Assembly (NCBI GenBank): GCA_040753875.1
Contig: JBFMDV010000023.1
Coordinates: 62,001-126,000 of the forward strand
Origin: Candidatus Zixiibacteriota bacterium
GTDB lineage: Bacteria > Zixibacteria > MSB-5A5 > GN15 > FEB-12
Reading direction: 5' to 3'
Length of the DNA: 64,000 nt
Position numbers and translations under genes: made by a program
In this document: piece by piece, positions 36,024-43,630 of the stretch
Position numbering within the stretch: position 1 is the stretch's first letter
How the letters are laid out: the number at the start of each line of letters is the position of its first letter
The notes under the pieces: generated by a model
The model's input: the letters and a program-made list of their open reading frames with translations, nothing else
Databases searched by the model: none
Told to the model about the DNA's origin: nothing

Positions 36024-36994
36024 TTGTTGTGACATTGCTGACATCCGCTGATAAAGCTGCTGCCGCCTTCGACATACGGCCAGTGCATGGCGTTGGTATT
36101 TGGACCACCGTGAGCCTTATGGCAACTGAGGCAGAAGACATGGTTCGATTCGAGAGGCGTGGCAGCGGTGGTAAAATCCGTTCCCTGTGAATTCACGAAC
36201 GGCAGCCTGGGTATGCCCGCAGCATCACCACCGTCAACAAATCCGGCACCCGTCCCCATGCGCCAGTGGGTCGCATCGGTATGACTGTCCGGCAGCGCCT
36301 GGTTGATCGCAATATCACTGGGATGGCCGTTGAAATGAGCCGGCGGAGCCGACTGGGTGTTGAAGCGCACCAGATCGTGGCACGATGCGCACCAGGCGGA
36401 GTAGTTGGCCGCGTAGGCAACGTTGCTTCGGTCGTAGGCTCCCGCTGAACCGCTTGCCGTGGGTGGATTATCGGGATCCCTTGCGGTAAAGACGTCGCGG
36501 CCAAGGAGAACTTCCAGCGCGCTTCCAGCACCCGCAGGGTCCTCCAGCAGATTGCGATAATTGGCATTGCCGTGGACCGCGTGGCAATTGGAACACTGCA
36601 GTTCCATCGTTACCCCGGCTGCTTGCAGGGGTGTAGCCGCGGGCAGGCCGAGATCGTGACCACCCGCATTCATCGTCAGTACCGAAAGAAAGAAACCCGC
36701 GCTGCTTTCTTTGGCGGGGCTGGACGAATACATCGGGGTCGGTGACAGAACATCGGGGGCGGTCGGGTCGGTGCCATCATGACACGACAGACATAACTCA
36801 TTCACCGTGTTTTTCTTGAGGAGGGCAGAGAACGGGCCACCGGGAATTTCCTGACCACCTTCGGTCCCGTGCCCAACATGGCAGTCGTTGCAAGGGAGTG
36901 AACCGGCGATGTGCCACTGGCCGGCAGTTGCGGAAACCGCCAGCCAAAGGACGAGCGTGGCCATCAGCCCGATAGTGCGGGTCATCGTGATCAT
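36020..36994 (-). CDS. Secreted hexahaem cytochrome c, paralogue in operon
   Basis: The 324-residue protein has a signal peptide (GLMATLVLWLAVSATA) and six CXXCH motifs (CNDCH, CLSCH, CSNCH, CASCH, CLSCH, CQQCH). It shares the sequence plan of the cytochromes at 28525 and 27285: GSLPCNDCHVGHG, NELCLSCHDG with PDVL after it, CHAVHGNANYRNL, FCLSCHKAHG and a terminal CQQCH. Its ATG overlaps the upstream propeller gene stop (ATGA), and its own stop overlaps the following cytochrome. Confidence 0.9.
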   Translation of the reverse strand: MITMTRTIGLMATLVLWLAVSATAGQWHIAGSLPCNDCHVGHGTEGGQEIPGGPFSALLKKNTVNELCLSCHDGTDPTAPDVLSPTPMYSSSPAKESSAGFFLSVLTMNAGGHDLGLPAATPLQAAGVTMELQCSNCHAVHGNANYRNLLEDPAGAGSALEVLLGRDVFTARDPDNPPTASGSAGAYDRSNVAYAANYSAWCASCHDLVRFNTQSAPPAHFNGHPSDIAINQALPDSHTDATHWRMGTGAGFVDGGDAAGIPRLPFVNSQGTDFTTAATPLESNHVFCLSCHKAHGGPNTNAMHWPYVEGGSSFISGCQQCHNK

Positions 36995-37902
36995 GGCAGA
37001 CTGTATAGCAACAAGGTTCCTCGTTCCTCTACAACGATCATACGGTCATTGGCGGTAAAGGCAACCCCCACCGGGTGAAGCAGACCACCTGTAAATGGGC
37101 GTTTCTCGATCTCATTACCCGTGCGATCAAAGAGGCGCCATTGCGATTCGCGCCAGTCGGCTGCCCAAATGATGCTTTGGCGGTCGATGCCCACGCACGA
37201 GGCTTCCCAACTCCGCTCGCCACCGGGTCGACTCCAGCCTGCACTGAATAATACGGAGCCATCACTGGACACAGCCTGCATCGGAAAATTCCGGCTATCA
37301 CTTATCATGACATGCCCGGACGGATCGAGGGCAAGTCCGGTAGGGGACCAGACTCGGCCCCGCCCCTGGCCGTGCGCAAGAAGCAGACGCATGCGTTTCC
37401 AGTCGCTGTCGAACATGACGATCTGGTCCTTGGCGGCATCGAGAACAACGTGATCTCCGCGCGACGTGGTCAACAACTGATCAATGGCGCCGAGTTTATC
37501 CTGGTAGGCGGACAGGTCCGCTACAGTATCGATACTCAAGAGGTCGCGCGAAGATGCTTTCAGGATCTGCAATTTGTCTTTGAGGCTGAAAAGTAACTCG
37601 GTGTCATTGGTCAGACACACCGCGGTGGGGCGTTCAAGTGTCAGATTCTCGCCAATAGTCCAGATTACATGACCCTGTGTATCGAATACGAATAATCGAT
37701 TGCCGTGTTGGTCCGCAACAGCAAAGGCACCGCCGCTGGGAGAGAGACTAATGCTCACCGGTTTTGAGAGCAGTATATGATCATCGACCGATTTGACCTC
37801 CAGCTCGAGAGTCTGAGCGCGGACCGAAGAAGCCGTCAGGGACAATACCCCCAAGAGGAATACCGCTGCCACGCGATTGGGTATGCCGGTAACCGGGTTC
37901 AC
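36991..37902 (-). CDS. Secreted beta-propeller protein (NHL/SMP-30-like)
   Basis: The 303-residue protein begins at GTG 37902, with AGGAG about 11 nt upstream, 12 nt after the 42-haem gene. A signal peptide (AAVFLLGVLSLTASSVRAQ) precedes about six beta-propeller repeats, for instance SISLSPSGGAFAVADQHGNR and GLALDPSGHVMISDSRN. It is similar in design to the propeller that ends the operon. Propellers of this kind accompany multihaem cytochromes in some metal-reducing bacteria; the role (assembly, docking or sensing) is unknown. Confidence 0.82.
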   Translation of the reverse strand: MNPVTGIPNRVAAVFLLGVLSLTASSVRAQTLELEVKSVDDHILLSKPVSISLSPSGGAFAVADQHGNRLFVFDTQGHVIWTIGENLTLERPTAVCLTNDTELLFSLKDKLQILKASSRDLLSIDTVADLSAYQDKLGAIDQLLTTSRGDHVVLDAAKDQIVMFDSDWKRMRLLLAHGQGRGRVWSPTGLALDPSGHVMISDSRNFPMQAVSSDGSVLFSAGWSRPGGERSWEASCVGIDRQSIIWAADWRESQWRLFDRTGNEIEKRPFTGGLLHPVGVAFTANDRMIVVEERGTLLLYSLP

Positions 37903-37914
37903 AATCTGTCGCTC

Positions 37915-40900
37915 CTACTCATCCATGAGTCCGTGGCAGAGAATGCACAGTTTGCGGTTCTTGTCGGCGATCAGCAGCGGCTTGAATTCGGACGAGTGCG
38001 GCGTATGGCAGCCGATGCAATTAACCGGCTGCTTCGTACGTGGATCGGTGGCTTTGTCGCCCATGGGATGGTAATGCTTCTTCGGGGCGTCTTCATGGCA
38101 CGTCATACACAGATCCATGATGTTGGTGTTGGTGAGCAGATTCCTGGACTCGCCCGCATGCGGTTGATGGCACGTCTGGCAGTCTTCAAAAGCCGGCTGG
38201 TGCTTATTCGAACTTGTGAATTCCGGTGTGTTGTGACAAGTCAGACAGGTCTCAGACCCTTCCTTTTTTTGCAACGCCTTGCCGAATCCCACATGCGGGC
38301 CGTGGCATTTTACGCAGCCGTCAGCATCCTTGAGCGGCGCATGCACGACTGCCTTTTGCAGGTCGGACTTGACCGCTTCATGGCAGGTGAAACAGAGCTC
38401 GCGCGAAGAAGCAGCGACCAGTTCCCGTTTGCCGCCTGTCTGATGGCATTTGGCGCAGTTGGCGCCCTCGAACGGTTCATGCATGACGGGCAACAGCAGC
38501 GCCTTGTTCCCTTTGCGCCCGACATGCGAGGCATGGCAGTTCTGGCAATCGGCATCCGCGAGCGGGAAGCCTTGATGAGCTGTGGACATGGCTGCAGTGT
38601 TCAGGTCGTGACAGCCGGCGCAAAGCAGTTGTTTGTTCTTCGTAAGCAAGCCCGGTTCTTTGCCGGCGTGGGGGAGATGGCAGGCCACACACTGGCCGGT
38701 CCGAGCCGGCGTATGCACCAGCCCCTCTTTCATCTGGTTCTTGAGATCCGTGTGACAGCTGAGGCAAAAACTCTCAGCCGGTTTGTTAACCAGTTTCGGA
38801 TAGTTCGAGGCGTGCGGCAGATGACAATCCATGCACTTCCCCTCGCCAAACGGCTTATGCTGGATCGGCAGCTTGGCGAGAAGTTTCATATCCGAGTGGC
38901 ACGTGACACAGAGAGTATTGGCATCGGCCCGCAAATACTTCGGATAATCGGAACTGTGAGCCGAATGGCACGATGTACACTCTCCGGCTTCGAATGGGGG
39001 GTGCTGATGCGCCTGCCCGCTTTCCTTAGTCAAATCGTGGCATGAGGCGCAGATCTCGGAGACTGCGCCGGCCAATTGCACTTTACCCTCCGGACCCACC
39101 GAATGACAGGACTCGCAAGACTTTTCGTCAAACGGCGGATGGTTATTGGCACGAACAAGTTTGGGCTTCTCTGAAATATGGGGATTGTGGCAGTCCAGAC
39201 AGTTGGCCGATGATAGATCGTACCCGCTGTGTTTTGCGGTCAGAGTGGAGTCAATTGTATGGCAGCTGCCGCACAGTGCCGCCGGCGCATCTTTGATGAA
39301 TGCCGCATGGTCCGAACCGTGGGATGAATGACACGCATCACACTGGCCCAGTGCGACCGGTTTGTGCACACCCTGGTGGCGGAACTTCTCTTCCAGCGAC
39401 TCATGACAAGTATAGCACAGGGACGACATCTGAGCCGTAATGGTTGGTGTTCGGCTCAAGGGGATCCCGTTGACTATGACTTTTTGAGCTCGGCCGGTGA
39501 TCAGCTTCTCCTTCATGGCACCGTGCGGATTGTGGCACCCGGCGCAATCCCCCTCGACGACCGGCGTGTGAACAAAGGCCTTGTCGAGGCTAATAGCGGA
39601 ACTATCGTGGCAGCTTAGACAAAGGTCTTTTTCGTGGCTCAAGAGGAGGTTGATCTCCTTCGAATAGTGCGGCACGTGGCATGACAGGCAGTTTTCTGTA
39701 GCCGGCGGGTGCGGCACTTTCATGTTGGTGCGGCTGACAATCTCCGAATGGCATTGGAAACAGAGCTGCGGGCCTTCCTTTCGCACCAGGTGGTCCAAAT
39801 TGCTGTAGTGAGGCGAGTGACAGGCACCGCAATCCTTATTGACATAGGGGGGATGCTGCGATGGCAATCCGGCCATCGCCTGGTCCGGTTCGTGGCAATC
39901 GGCACAAAGCTGGTCGGACGGTTTGCGCAGGATGTTTGCAGTTTGTCCCTGATGCGGATGGTGGCACTGCAGGCAGTCATCGGCGCCGGCATGAACGGAT
40001 TTCGCGGCGTCTTTGGCCGTCGCGAATTCTTTGTGACAGTCCAGGCAGAGTGAGGCATCAGCCTTTTTGACCAACGCCTTGTGATCCGAGCCGTGAACCT
40101 CGTGGCAGGCGCCGCACTGACCGCTGACAACCGGCATATGCGGCGTGCGTCCGTCCCCCTTGATGATCTCACCATGACATTCGGCGCACAGTTTCGATTC
40201 TTCCTGTTTGAGCAGATGCGGATAGCGCGAGGAATGCGGCGAATGACAATTGTTGCAGTTGTCCGGCTCGACCGCGGCGTGGGGAAACGCCTTTTTGCTC
40301 CCCTCAGCTTGGTCAGAATGGCAGTTAGCACAAAGATTTCCCGGCGTGACACCTTCGGCGAACGCAACTTTACCTGTCGTGTCCGGCAGGGAGTGGCACG
40401 ACTCGCAATCGCCGGATGCAAACGGCGCATGACTGGTTTCGGACATCAGTCCTTTGGTGCTGGTGGAATGGCCAGAGTGACAGTCGATACAGGCAAGGTT
40501 TTCGGTATGCTTGCCGGCATGTGCCGTCTGAATGTTCTTCTCGGAGGCCTTGTGGCAGGCCGCGCACAGTTGATTCGGGGAGGATGTAAGAAGGGCAGGG
40601 TGGTCGCTGTTGTGCGCGTTGTGACAGGCTATACAATCGAGCTTTGCAAAAGGCTGATGCGGCACGGTTCCATTCAAAGCGCCTGTCAGGTCATCCTTAT
40701 GGCACACCAGGCAGGCATTGGGATCATCGGCCCCCTCCGGACCGGTACGCAGAAGCGCGTGTTTGTCGGATGCGTGCGGATCATGGCAATCCCAGCACGC
40801 TCCTTTTTCCACAGGAAAGTGAATCTGGCCTGTAGAAAACTTCTCCTTCGCATCCTGATGACAGGAATAACAGAGATTGGAGGTCTCGTCAGTGAGAATC

Positions 40901-41115
40901 AGCTTGTTGGCAAAACCGTGGCGCTTGTGACAGGTTTCGCAATTCTGCTCTTTGACGGGCTGATGGATGCTCTTTTTGGAACTGAACTCTGCCTGCTGTT
41001 TCTTATGGCAATCGTAGCACTTTTTGGCGGCTTCTGCGGACGGGACCGCCAGCAACAGAATGAGCAGACCTGCCCGCACGACTGCGTCTATCCGTAACGT
41101 CCGGTCGGATTTCAT
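37915..41115 (-). CDS. 42-haem c-type cytochrome
   Basis: The 1066-residue secreted protein (signal peptide AGLLILLLAVPSAEA) contains 42 CXXCH motifs by direct count, about one per 25 residues from residue 33 to the end. The motifs alternate in a roughly 50-residue unit: LCxxCH, then a histidine and proline pair (HxP), then CxxCHxPH, then LL before the next LCxxCH. This is the doubled-CXXCH pattern repeated about 20 times, which indicates growth by tandem duplication. There is no membrane segment after the signal peptide. Nearly every motif is followed by a further histidine, so bis-His ligation is likely. A long haem wire in the periplasm or outside the cell is the natural inference. Confidence 0.95.
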   Translation of the reverse strand: MKSDRTLRIDAVVRAGLLILLLAVPSAEAAKKCYDCHKKQQAEFSSKKSIHQPVKEQNCETCHKRHGFANKLILTDETSNLCYSCHQDAKEKFSTGQIHFPVEKGACWDCHDPHASDKHALLRTGPEGADDPNACLVCHKDDLTGALNGTVPHQPFAKLDCIACHNAHNSDHPALLTSSPNQLCAACHKASEKNIQTAHAGKHTENLACIDCHSGHSTSTKGLMSETSHAPFASGDCESCHSLPDTTGKVAFAEGVTPGNLCANCHSDQAEGSKKAFPHAAVEPDNCNNCHSPHSSRYPHLLKQEESKLCAECHGEIIKGDGRTPHMPVVSGQCGACHEVHGSDHKALVKKADASLCLDCHKEFATAKDAAKSVHAGADDCLQCHHPHQGQTANILRKPSDQLCADCHEPDQAMAGLPSQHPPYVNKDCGACHSPHYSNLDHLVRKEGPQLCFQCHSEIVSRTNMKVPHPPATENCLSCHVPHYSKEINLLLSHEKDLCLSCHDSSAISLDKAFVHTPVVEGDCAGCHNPHGAMKEKLITGRAQKVIVNGIPLSRTPTITAQMSSLCYTCHESLEEKFRHQGVHKPVALGQCDACHSSHGSDHAAFIKDAPAALCGSCHTIDSTLTAKHSGYDLSSANCLDCHNPHISEKPKLVRANNHPPFDEKSCESCHSVGPEGKVQLAGAVSEICASCHDLTKESGQAHQHPPFEAGECTSCHSAHSSDYPKYLRADANTLCVTCHSDMKLLAKLPIQHKPFGEGKCMDCHLPHASNYPKLVNKPAESFCLSCHTDLKNQMKEGLVHTPARTGQCVACHLPHAGKEPGLLTKNKQLLCAGCHDLNTAAMSTAHQGFPLADADCQNCHASHVGRKGNKALLLPVMHEPFEGANCAKCHQTGGKRELVAASSRELCFTCHEAVKSDLQKAVVHAPLKDADGCVKCHGPHVGFGKALQKKEGSETCLTCHNTPEFTSSNKHQPAFEDCQTCHQPHAGESRNLLTNTNIMDLCMTCHEDAPKKHYHPMGDKATDPRTKQPVNCIGCHTPHSSEFKPLLIADKNRKLCILCHGLMDE

Positions 41116-41124
41116 GCGAGGTCC

Positions 41125-41661
41125 TTACTTTGCTGCCGGGACTTTGATGTACTTGTCGGGAACGCGGTACTCGACTATGCGGAAAGCAAAGTAGGCATTC
41201 CTTCGGAAATGCGGTGAGCCGCCGATATTGAACGCCCAGCTTTCCTGCTGAGTGCGGCCGTTGGAGACAACGCGTACATGCACGGCCGGGTTGATGAGCG
41301 AATCGGACACCTGAATTACCCGACCACTGTCGGAGATGCTGAAATCCGGATTGAAAGCATACACGTAAGCCGTGTCTTTCTCTTCTTCACCGAGCACGAA
41401 CGACTGGCCGAAGTACACCGAATCAGTCTGCAGGAAGTTGGCGAAGATACGGTGGCGGGTCTCGATTATAAACCAACCGGCAGCAGAGTCCAGTTTGGGA
41501 ATCTCGGCGATTGGTTTAGGCGTCGTGTCGACCATGGGAGTGTGAGCGGCATCCATAGGCATCTGGGGACTGCCGGTGCTGGGATGCTGGGCAGATATAA
41601 AGGAGGCGGAGATCAATATTGCGATCCCCGCCATCAAGCCGGTGAAGGAAATCCGTTTCAT
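41125..41661 (-). CDS. Secreted protein of unknown function, first gene of cytochrome operon
   Basis: The 178-residue product starts at ATG 41661 with AGAGG 4-5 nt upstream. It has a signal peptide (GLMAGIAILISASFISAQ), a Pro/Thr-rich linker (to about residue 55) and a beta-rich domain with NPAVHVRVVSNGR and FRIVEYRVPDKYIKVP. The NPAV-V segment faintly recalls the soluble domain of ResB-type cytochrome biogenesis proteins, but the match is too thin to name it. It has no cysteines, so it does not bind c-type haem. It heads the operon, 43 nt from the operator and 9 nt before the 42-haem gene. Confidence 0.75.
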   Translation of the reverse strand: MKRISFTGLMAGIAILISASFISAQHPSTGSPQMPMDAAHTPMVDTTPKPIAEIPKLDSAAGWFIIETRHRIFANFLQTDSVYFGQSFVLGEEEKDTAYVYAFNPDFSISDSGRVIQVSDSLINPAVHVRVVSNGRTQQESWAFNIGGSPHFRRNAYFAFRIVEYRVPDKYIKVPAAK

Positions 41662-41703
41662 GTATCCTCTGAACATCATGTCGTTATTCAGGTTAAGTCA
41701 AAC

Positions 41704-41721
41704 TTGTGAAAAAGATAACAA
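41704..41721 (-). promoter_or_regulatory. Palindromic operator of the nine-gene cytochrome operon
   Basis: TTGTGAAAAAGATAACAA is identical over all 18 bases to the site before hemA (5687-5704), although the flanking DNA differs. It sits 43 nt upstream of the first start codon, within reach of the promoter. Confidence 0.65.
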
Positions 41722-41925
41722 ATTCGGTCCGGTTGTCAAGCAGTATTTGGACCTTATTATCGCTCTTTGAAGTCGCTGACATTCGCACGACTGACAATCT
41801 ACTGGATGTGCATCGGTACGGCAATACTTGTCACCGCAATATCTTACGGCATGCCCAAAATATTCAATGGAGAGCGCGATGGTCGATTCAATCGGGTGAA
41901 ATATGTACGAATTTGTGCAGATTCG

Positions 41926-42714
41926 CTATTCGAAGTAATGGCAGGCTCGGCAAAGATCGTCCTTATCTTTGAATCCGGCCAAATGGTGCGGAAGCGGTGA
42001 ACTCAACGAATGACAGGTTTGGCACTCCATGCGGTTGTCAAACAACTGAACGCGGGGATCGAGCTGTTTCAACAGTCGTCTGCCATCGCGTCCGCCGCTT
42101 GGGACGACCCGAACGCCCACCGGGTGGCTGCCGTGCTCGGAGAACCGAGGCGCTTTGGACATGGCCGCTGAAAGCTCGGGTGTTGAGATCGACTGCTCTG
42201 AATGGCACACAAGACAGGTCTGTGACGGGGTGAGCGCGCCTACGATTCGGTAATCTGTGTGATATAATCTCGCCGCCGCCTGGTGTCCCTCGGAAAGGGA
42301 TGCAAGCTGCTGATCGAGGCCGTGGCACGCACGGCATTGACTCAAACGGTTTCGCTGTTCAAATCTCATCAGGAACTGGCGATCGCCGACGGTGATGCCC
42401 ATCGGTTCGTGGAAAGAGTGGCACTCGCGGCAAGGTCGGCTGCTGTTCTGATGGAACGAAAGCGAGTTGGACTGGTCAATCCGGACCAGGTTGGTATGAC
42501 ATGATCGGCATTGAGTGTCGAAGTCGGGCATGGCAGCATTGCCGTCGCCAACAGAAGCGACGACCGCGTGGCACCGGGAGCAATCGATATTGAGGTGGCT
42601 GGCGACCGACGATTCGCCGGCGTTTCCCTGATGGACGCGGGGAAGAAAGACAGCCGTCAGCAAAAGACCGATCCAGGTCGTGAGGGCAGTGAGCAGTACC
42701 AGAGGTCGACGCAT
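41926..42714 (-). CDS. Heptahaem cytochrome c
   Basis: The 262-residue protein has an N-terminal hydrophobic segment (LVLLTALTTWIGLLLTAVFL), which may be an uncleaved anchor, and seven CXXCH motifs (CSRCH, CRSCH, CRECH, CRACH, CLVCH, CQTCH, CRACH). Spacing is regular, about 25-45 residues, and sequence style differs from the 27285/28525/36020 group. An ATGTT-N6-AACAT inverted repeat (42721-42736) lies just upstream of the ATG and could be regulatory. It is transcribed in the same direction as the nine-gene operon but separated from it by 264 nt carrying that operon's operator. Confidence 0.88.
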   Translation of the reverse strand: MRRPLVLLTALTTWIGLLLTAVFLPRVHQGNAGESSVASHLNIDCSRCHAVVASVGDGNAAMPDFDTQCRSCHTNLVRIDQSNSLSFHQNSSRPCRECHSFHEPMGITVGDRQFLMRFEQRNRLSQCRACHGLDQQLASLSEGHQAAARLYHTDYRIVGALTPSQTCLVCHSEQSISTPELSAAMSKAPRFSEHGSHPVGVRVVPSGGRDGRRLLKQLDPRVQLFDNRMECQTCHSLSSPLPHHLAGFKDKDDLCRACHYFE

Positions 42715-42767
42715 ATATAGATGTTATCGGCAACATGAGAGGGTAGGTAAACGGCTTCTGAAGTAAA

Positions 42768-42839
42768 TACCCCCGACAGGAATCGAACCTGTATTCCCAG
42801 CTCCGGAGGCTGGTGCGTTATCCATTACACCACGGGGGC
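42768..42839 (-). tRNA. tRNA-Arg (anticodon CCG)
   Basis: The 72-nt cloverleaf on the minus strand has acceptor GCCCCCG/CGGGGGT (first pair G-U), D stem GTGT/ACGC, anticodon stem CCAGC/GCTGG with loop CTCCGGA, and T arm ACAGG-TTCGATT-CCTGT. Anticodon CCG reads CGG. Confidence 0.95.
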
Positions 42840-42950
42840 AGGCGGACTCGTCCGGCTCAGGCGTTAGGCCCAATGCATGGACGTTTTTCTTCAGGCCTCT
42901 ATGTAAGCAATCCTCGCATGACGGGCAACCACTTTTTGTGGCATTCTGAA

Positions 42951-42998
42951 GTGTCAGGTCACACCATCTGCCTGTCGGCAGATGGCAGGACCTGACAC
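42951..42998. repeat. 48-bp near-perfect palindrome (REP-like)
   Basis: Outer arms GTGTCAGGTC (42951-42960) and GACCTGACAC (42989-42998) are perfect complements. Inner arms CCATCTGCC (42964-42972) and GGCAGATGG (42977-42985) close over a 4-nt loop. No T-run follows. It has the form of a repetitive extragenic palindrome, but only one copy is present in the window. Confidence 0.6.
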
Positions 42999-43041
42999 AA
43001 CTGGGAATGACTCACGTCCTTTCGTGCGTCGGCTAATTTTC

Positions 43042-43355
43042 TTGTCTCTGCAGCCGGCGGTCAAATGAGAAGTGTTTAACGTCGTTCTCGCGACGGGCAT
43101 CCCTTACGGTCGATGCCAAGATCGGTCCGAACCGATTCACCAGTCGTGTTGAGTGGCGCGAGTCACCCGGGTGTGCCTGGCGGGCTCGTTCGCTTTGGTG
43201 AGCGGACAAGCCGGACGAGTGGCGCCCGCGGGAGTCGATCGACGAGCGACGGACTGCGGCGGGGCACTCCGACCAGTTCGGAGACACCCGAGAAGGGTTT
43301 CGGCAGTGGTTGCCAGATGACCGTTCCCTCCATGGCGGGACGGCTGCAGAGACAA
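43042..43355. ncRNA. Candidate structured RNA closed by a 14-bp terminal helix
   Basis: TTGTCTCTGCAGCC (43042-43055) is perfectly complementary to GGCTGCAGAGACAA (43342-43355). Inside lie several short hairpins: CGTCG/CGACG (43080-43095), GGCATC/GATGCC (43096-43117), ATCGGT/ACCGAT with a 4-nt loop (43121-43136), a 12-bp stem with one mismatch and one wobble (43183-43212), CTCCGA/TCGGAG (43267-43283) and GGCA/TGCC (43302-43314). This multibranch layout suggests a folded RNA of about 314 nt. I looked for conserved RNase P, tmRNA, 6S and SRP core sequences and did not find them. The strand is undecided; a small non-coding mobile element with terminal repeats is an alternative. The rest of 42840-43630 holds two other palindromes and no credible gene. 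Confidence 0.45.
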
Positions 43356-43421
43356 CCAGTTTCTACTAAATATAGCTCCGTGCAGGAATCAGCAGCGAAA
43401 CTATAGCGAAATTGATTGACG

Positions 43422-43447
43422 GGTGTCGGGCGGGGACGCCCGACACC
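43422..43447. repeat. 26-bp perfect palindrome with 4-nt loop
   Basis: GGTGTCGGGCG (43422-43432) pairs with CGCCCGACACC (43437-43447) across GGGA. No T-run follows in either direction, so it is more like a REP element than a terminator. Confidence 0.6.
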
Positions 43448-43630
43448 ACAGTCGAACCCTCACCTGCTCCGCGAAGCGCGGGTCAACCTCTCCTATCTGG
43501 AGAAGTGAACGCCTGACAGTTTTCGTTTGATTTCCACGGCAGGTCGCGTTTTCTTCCCTGCAATGAATAACCGGCCACACGCTCGACTCAAAAAGTCGTG
43601 CTAACTGCATAACAGATAAGGACTCACACC

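Noticed and set aside
34152-41097. Long plus-strand open frames (34152-35768, 37777-39045, 40081-41097) antisense to cytochrome genes
   Set aside because: They mirror the repeated Cys/His codons of the multihaem genes, lack ribosome sites and have no family features.
43033-43406. Short frames in the gap before proS (43113-43406 plus, 43033-43287 minus)
   Set aside because: Ser/Arg/Gly-rich composition, no start signals, and they overlap the strongly folded element.
42840-43630. RNase P RNA, tmRNA, 6S or SRP RNA in the gap before proS
   Set aside because: The end-pairing layout suggested one of these, but the conserved core sequences were not found on either strand.
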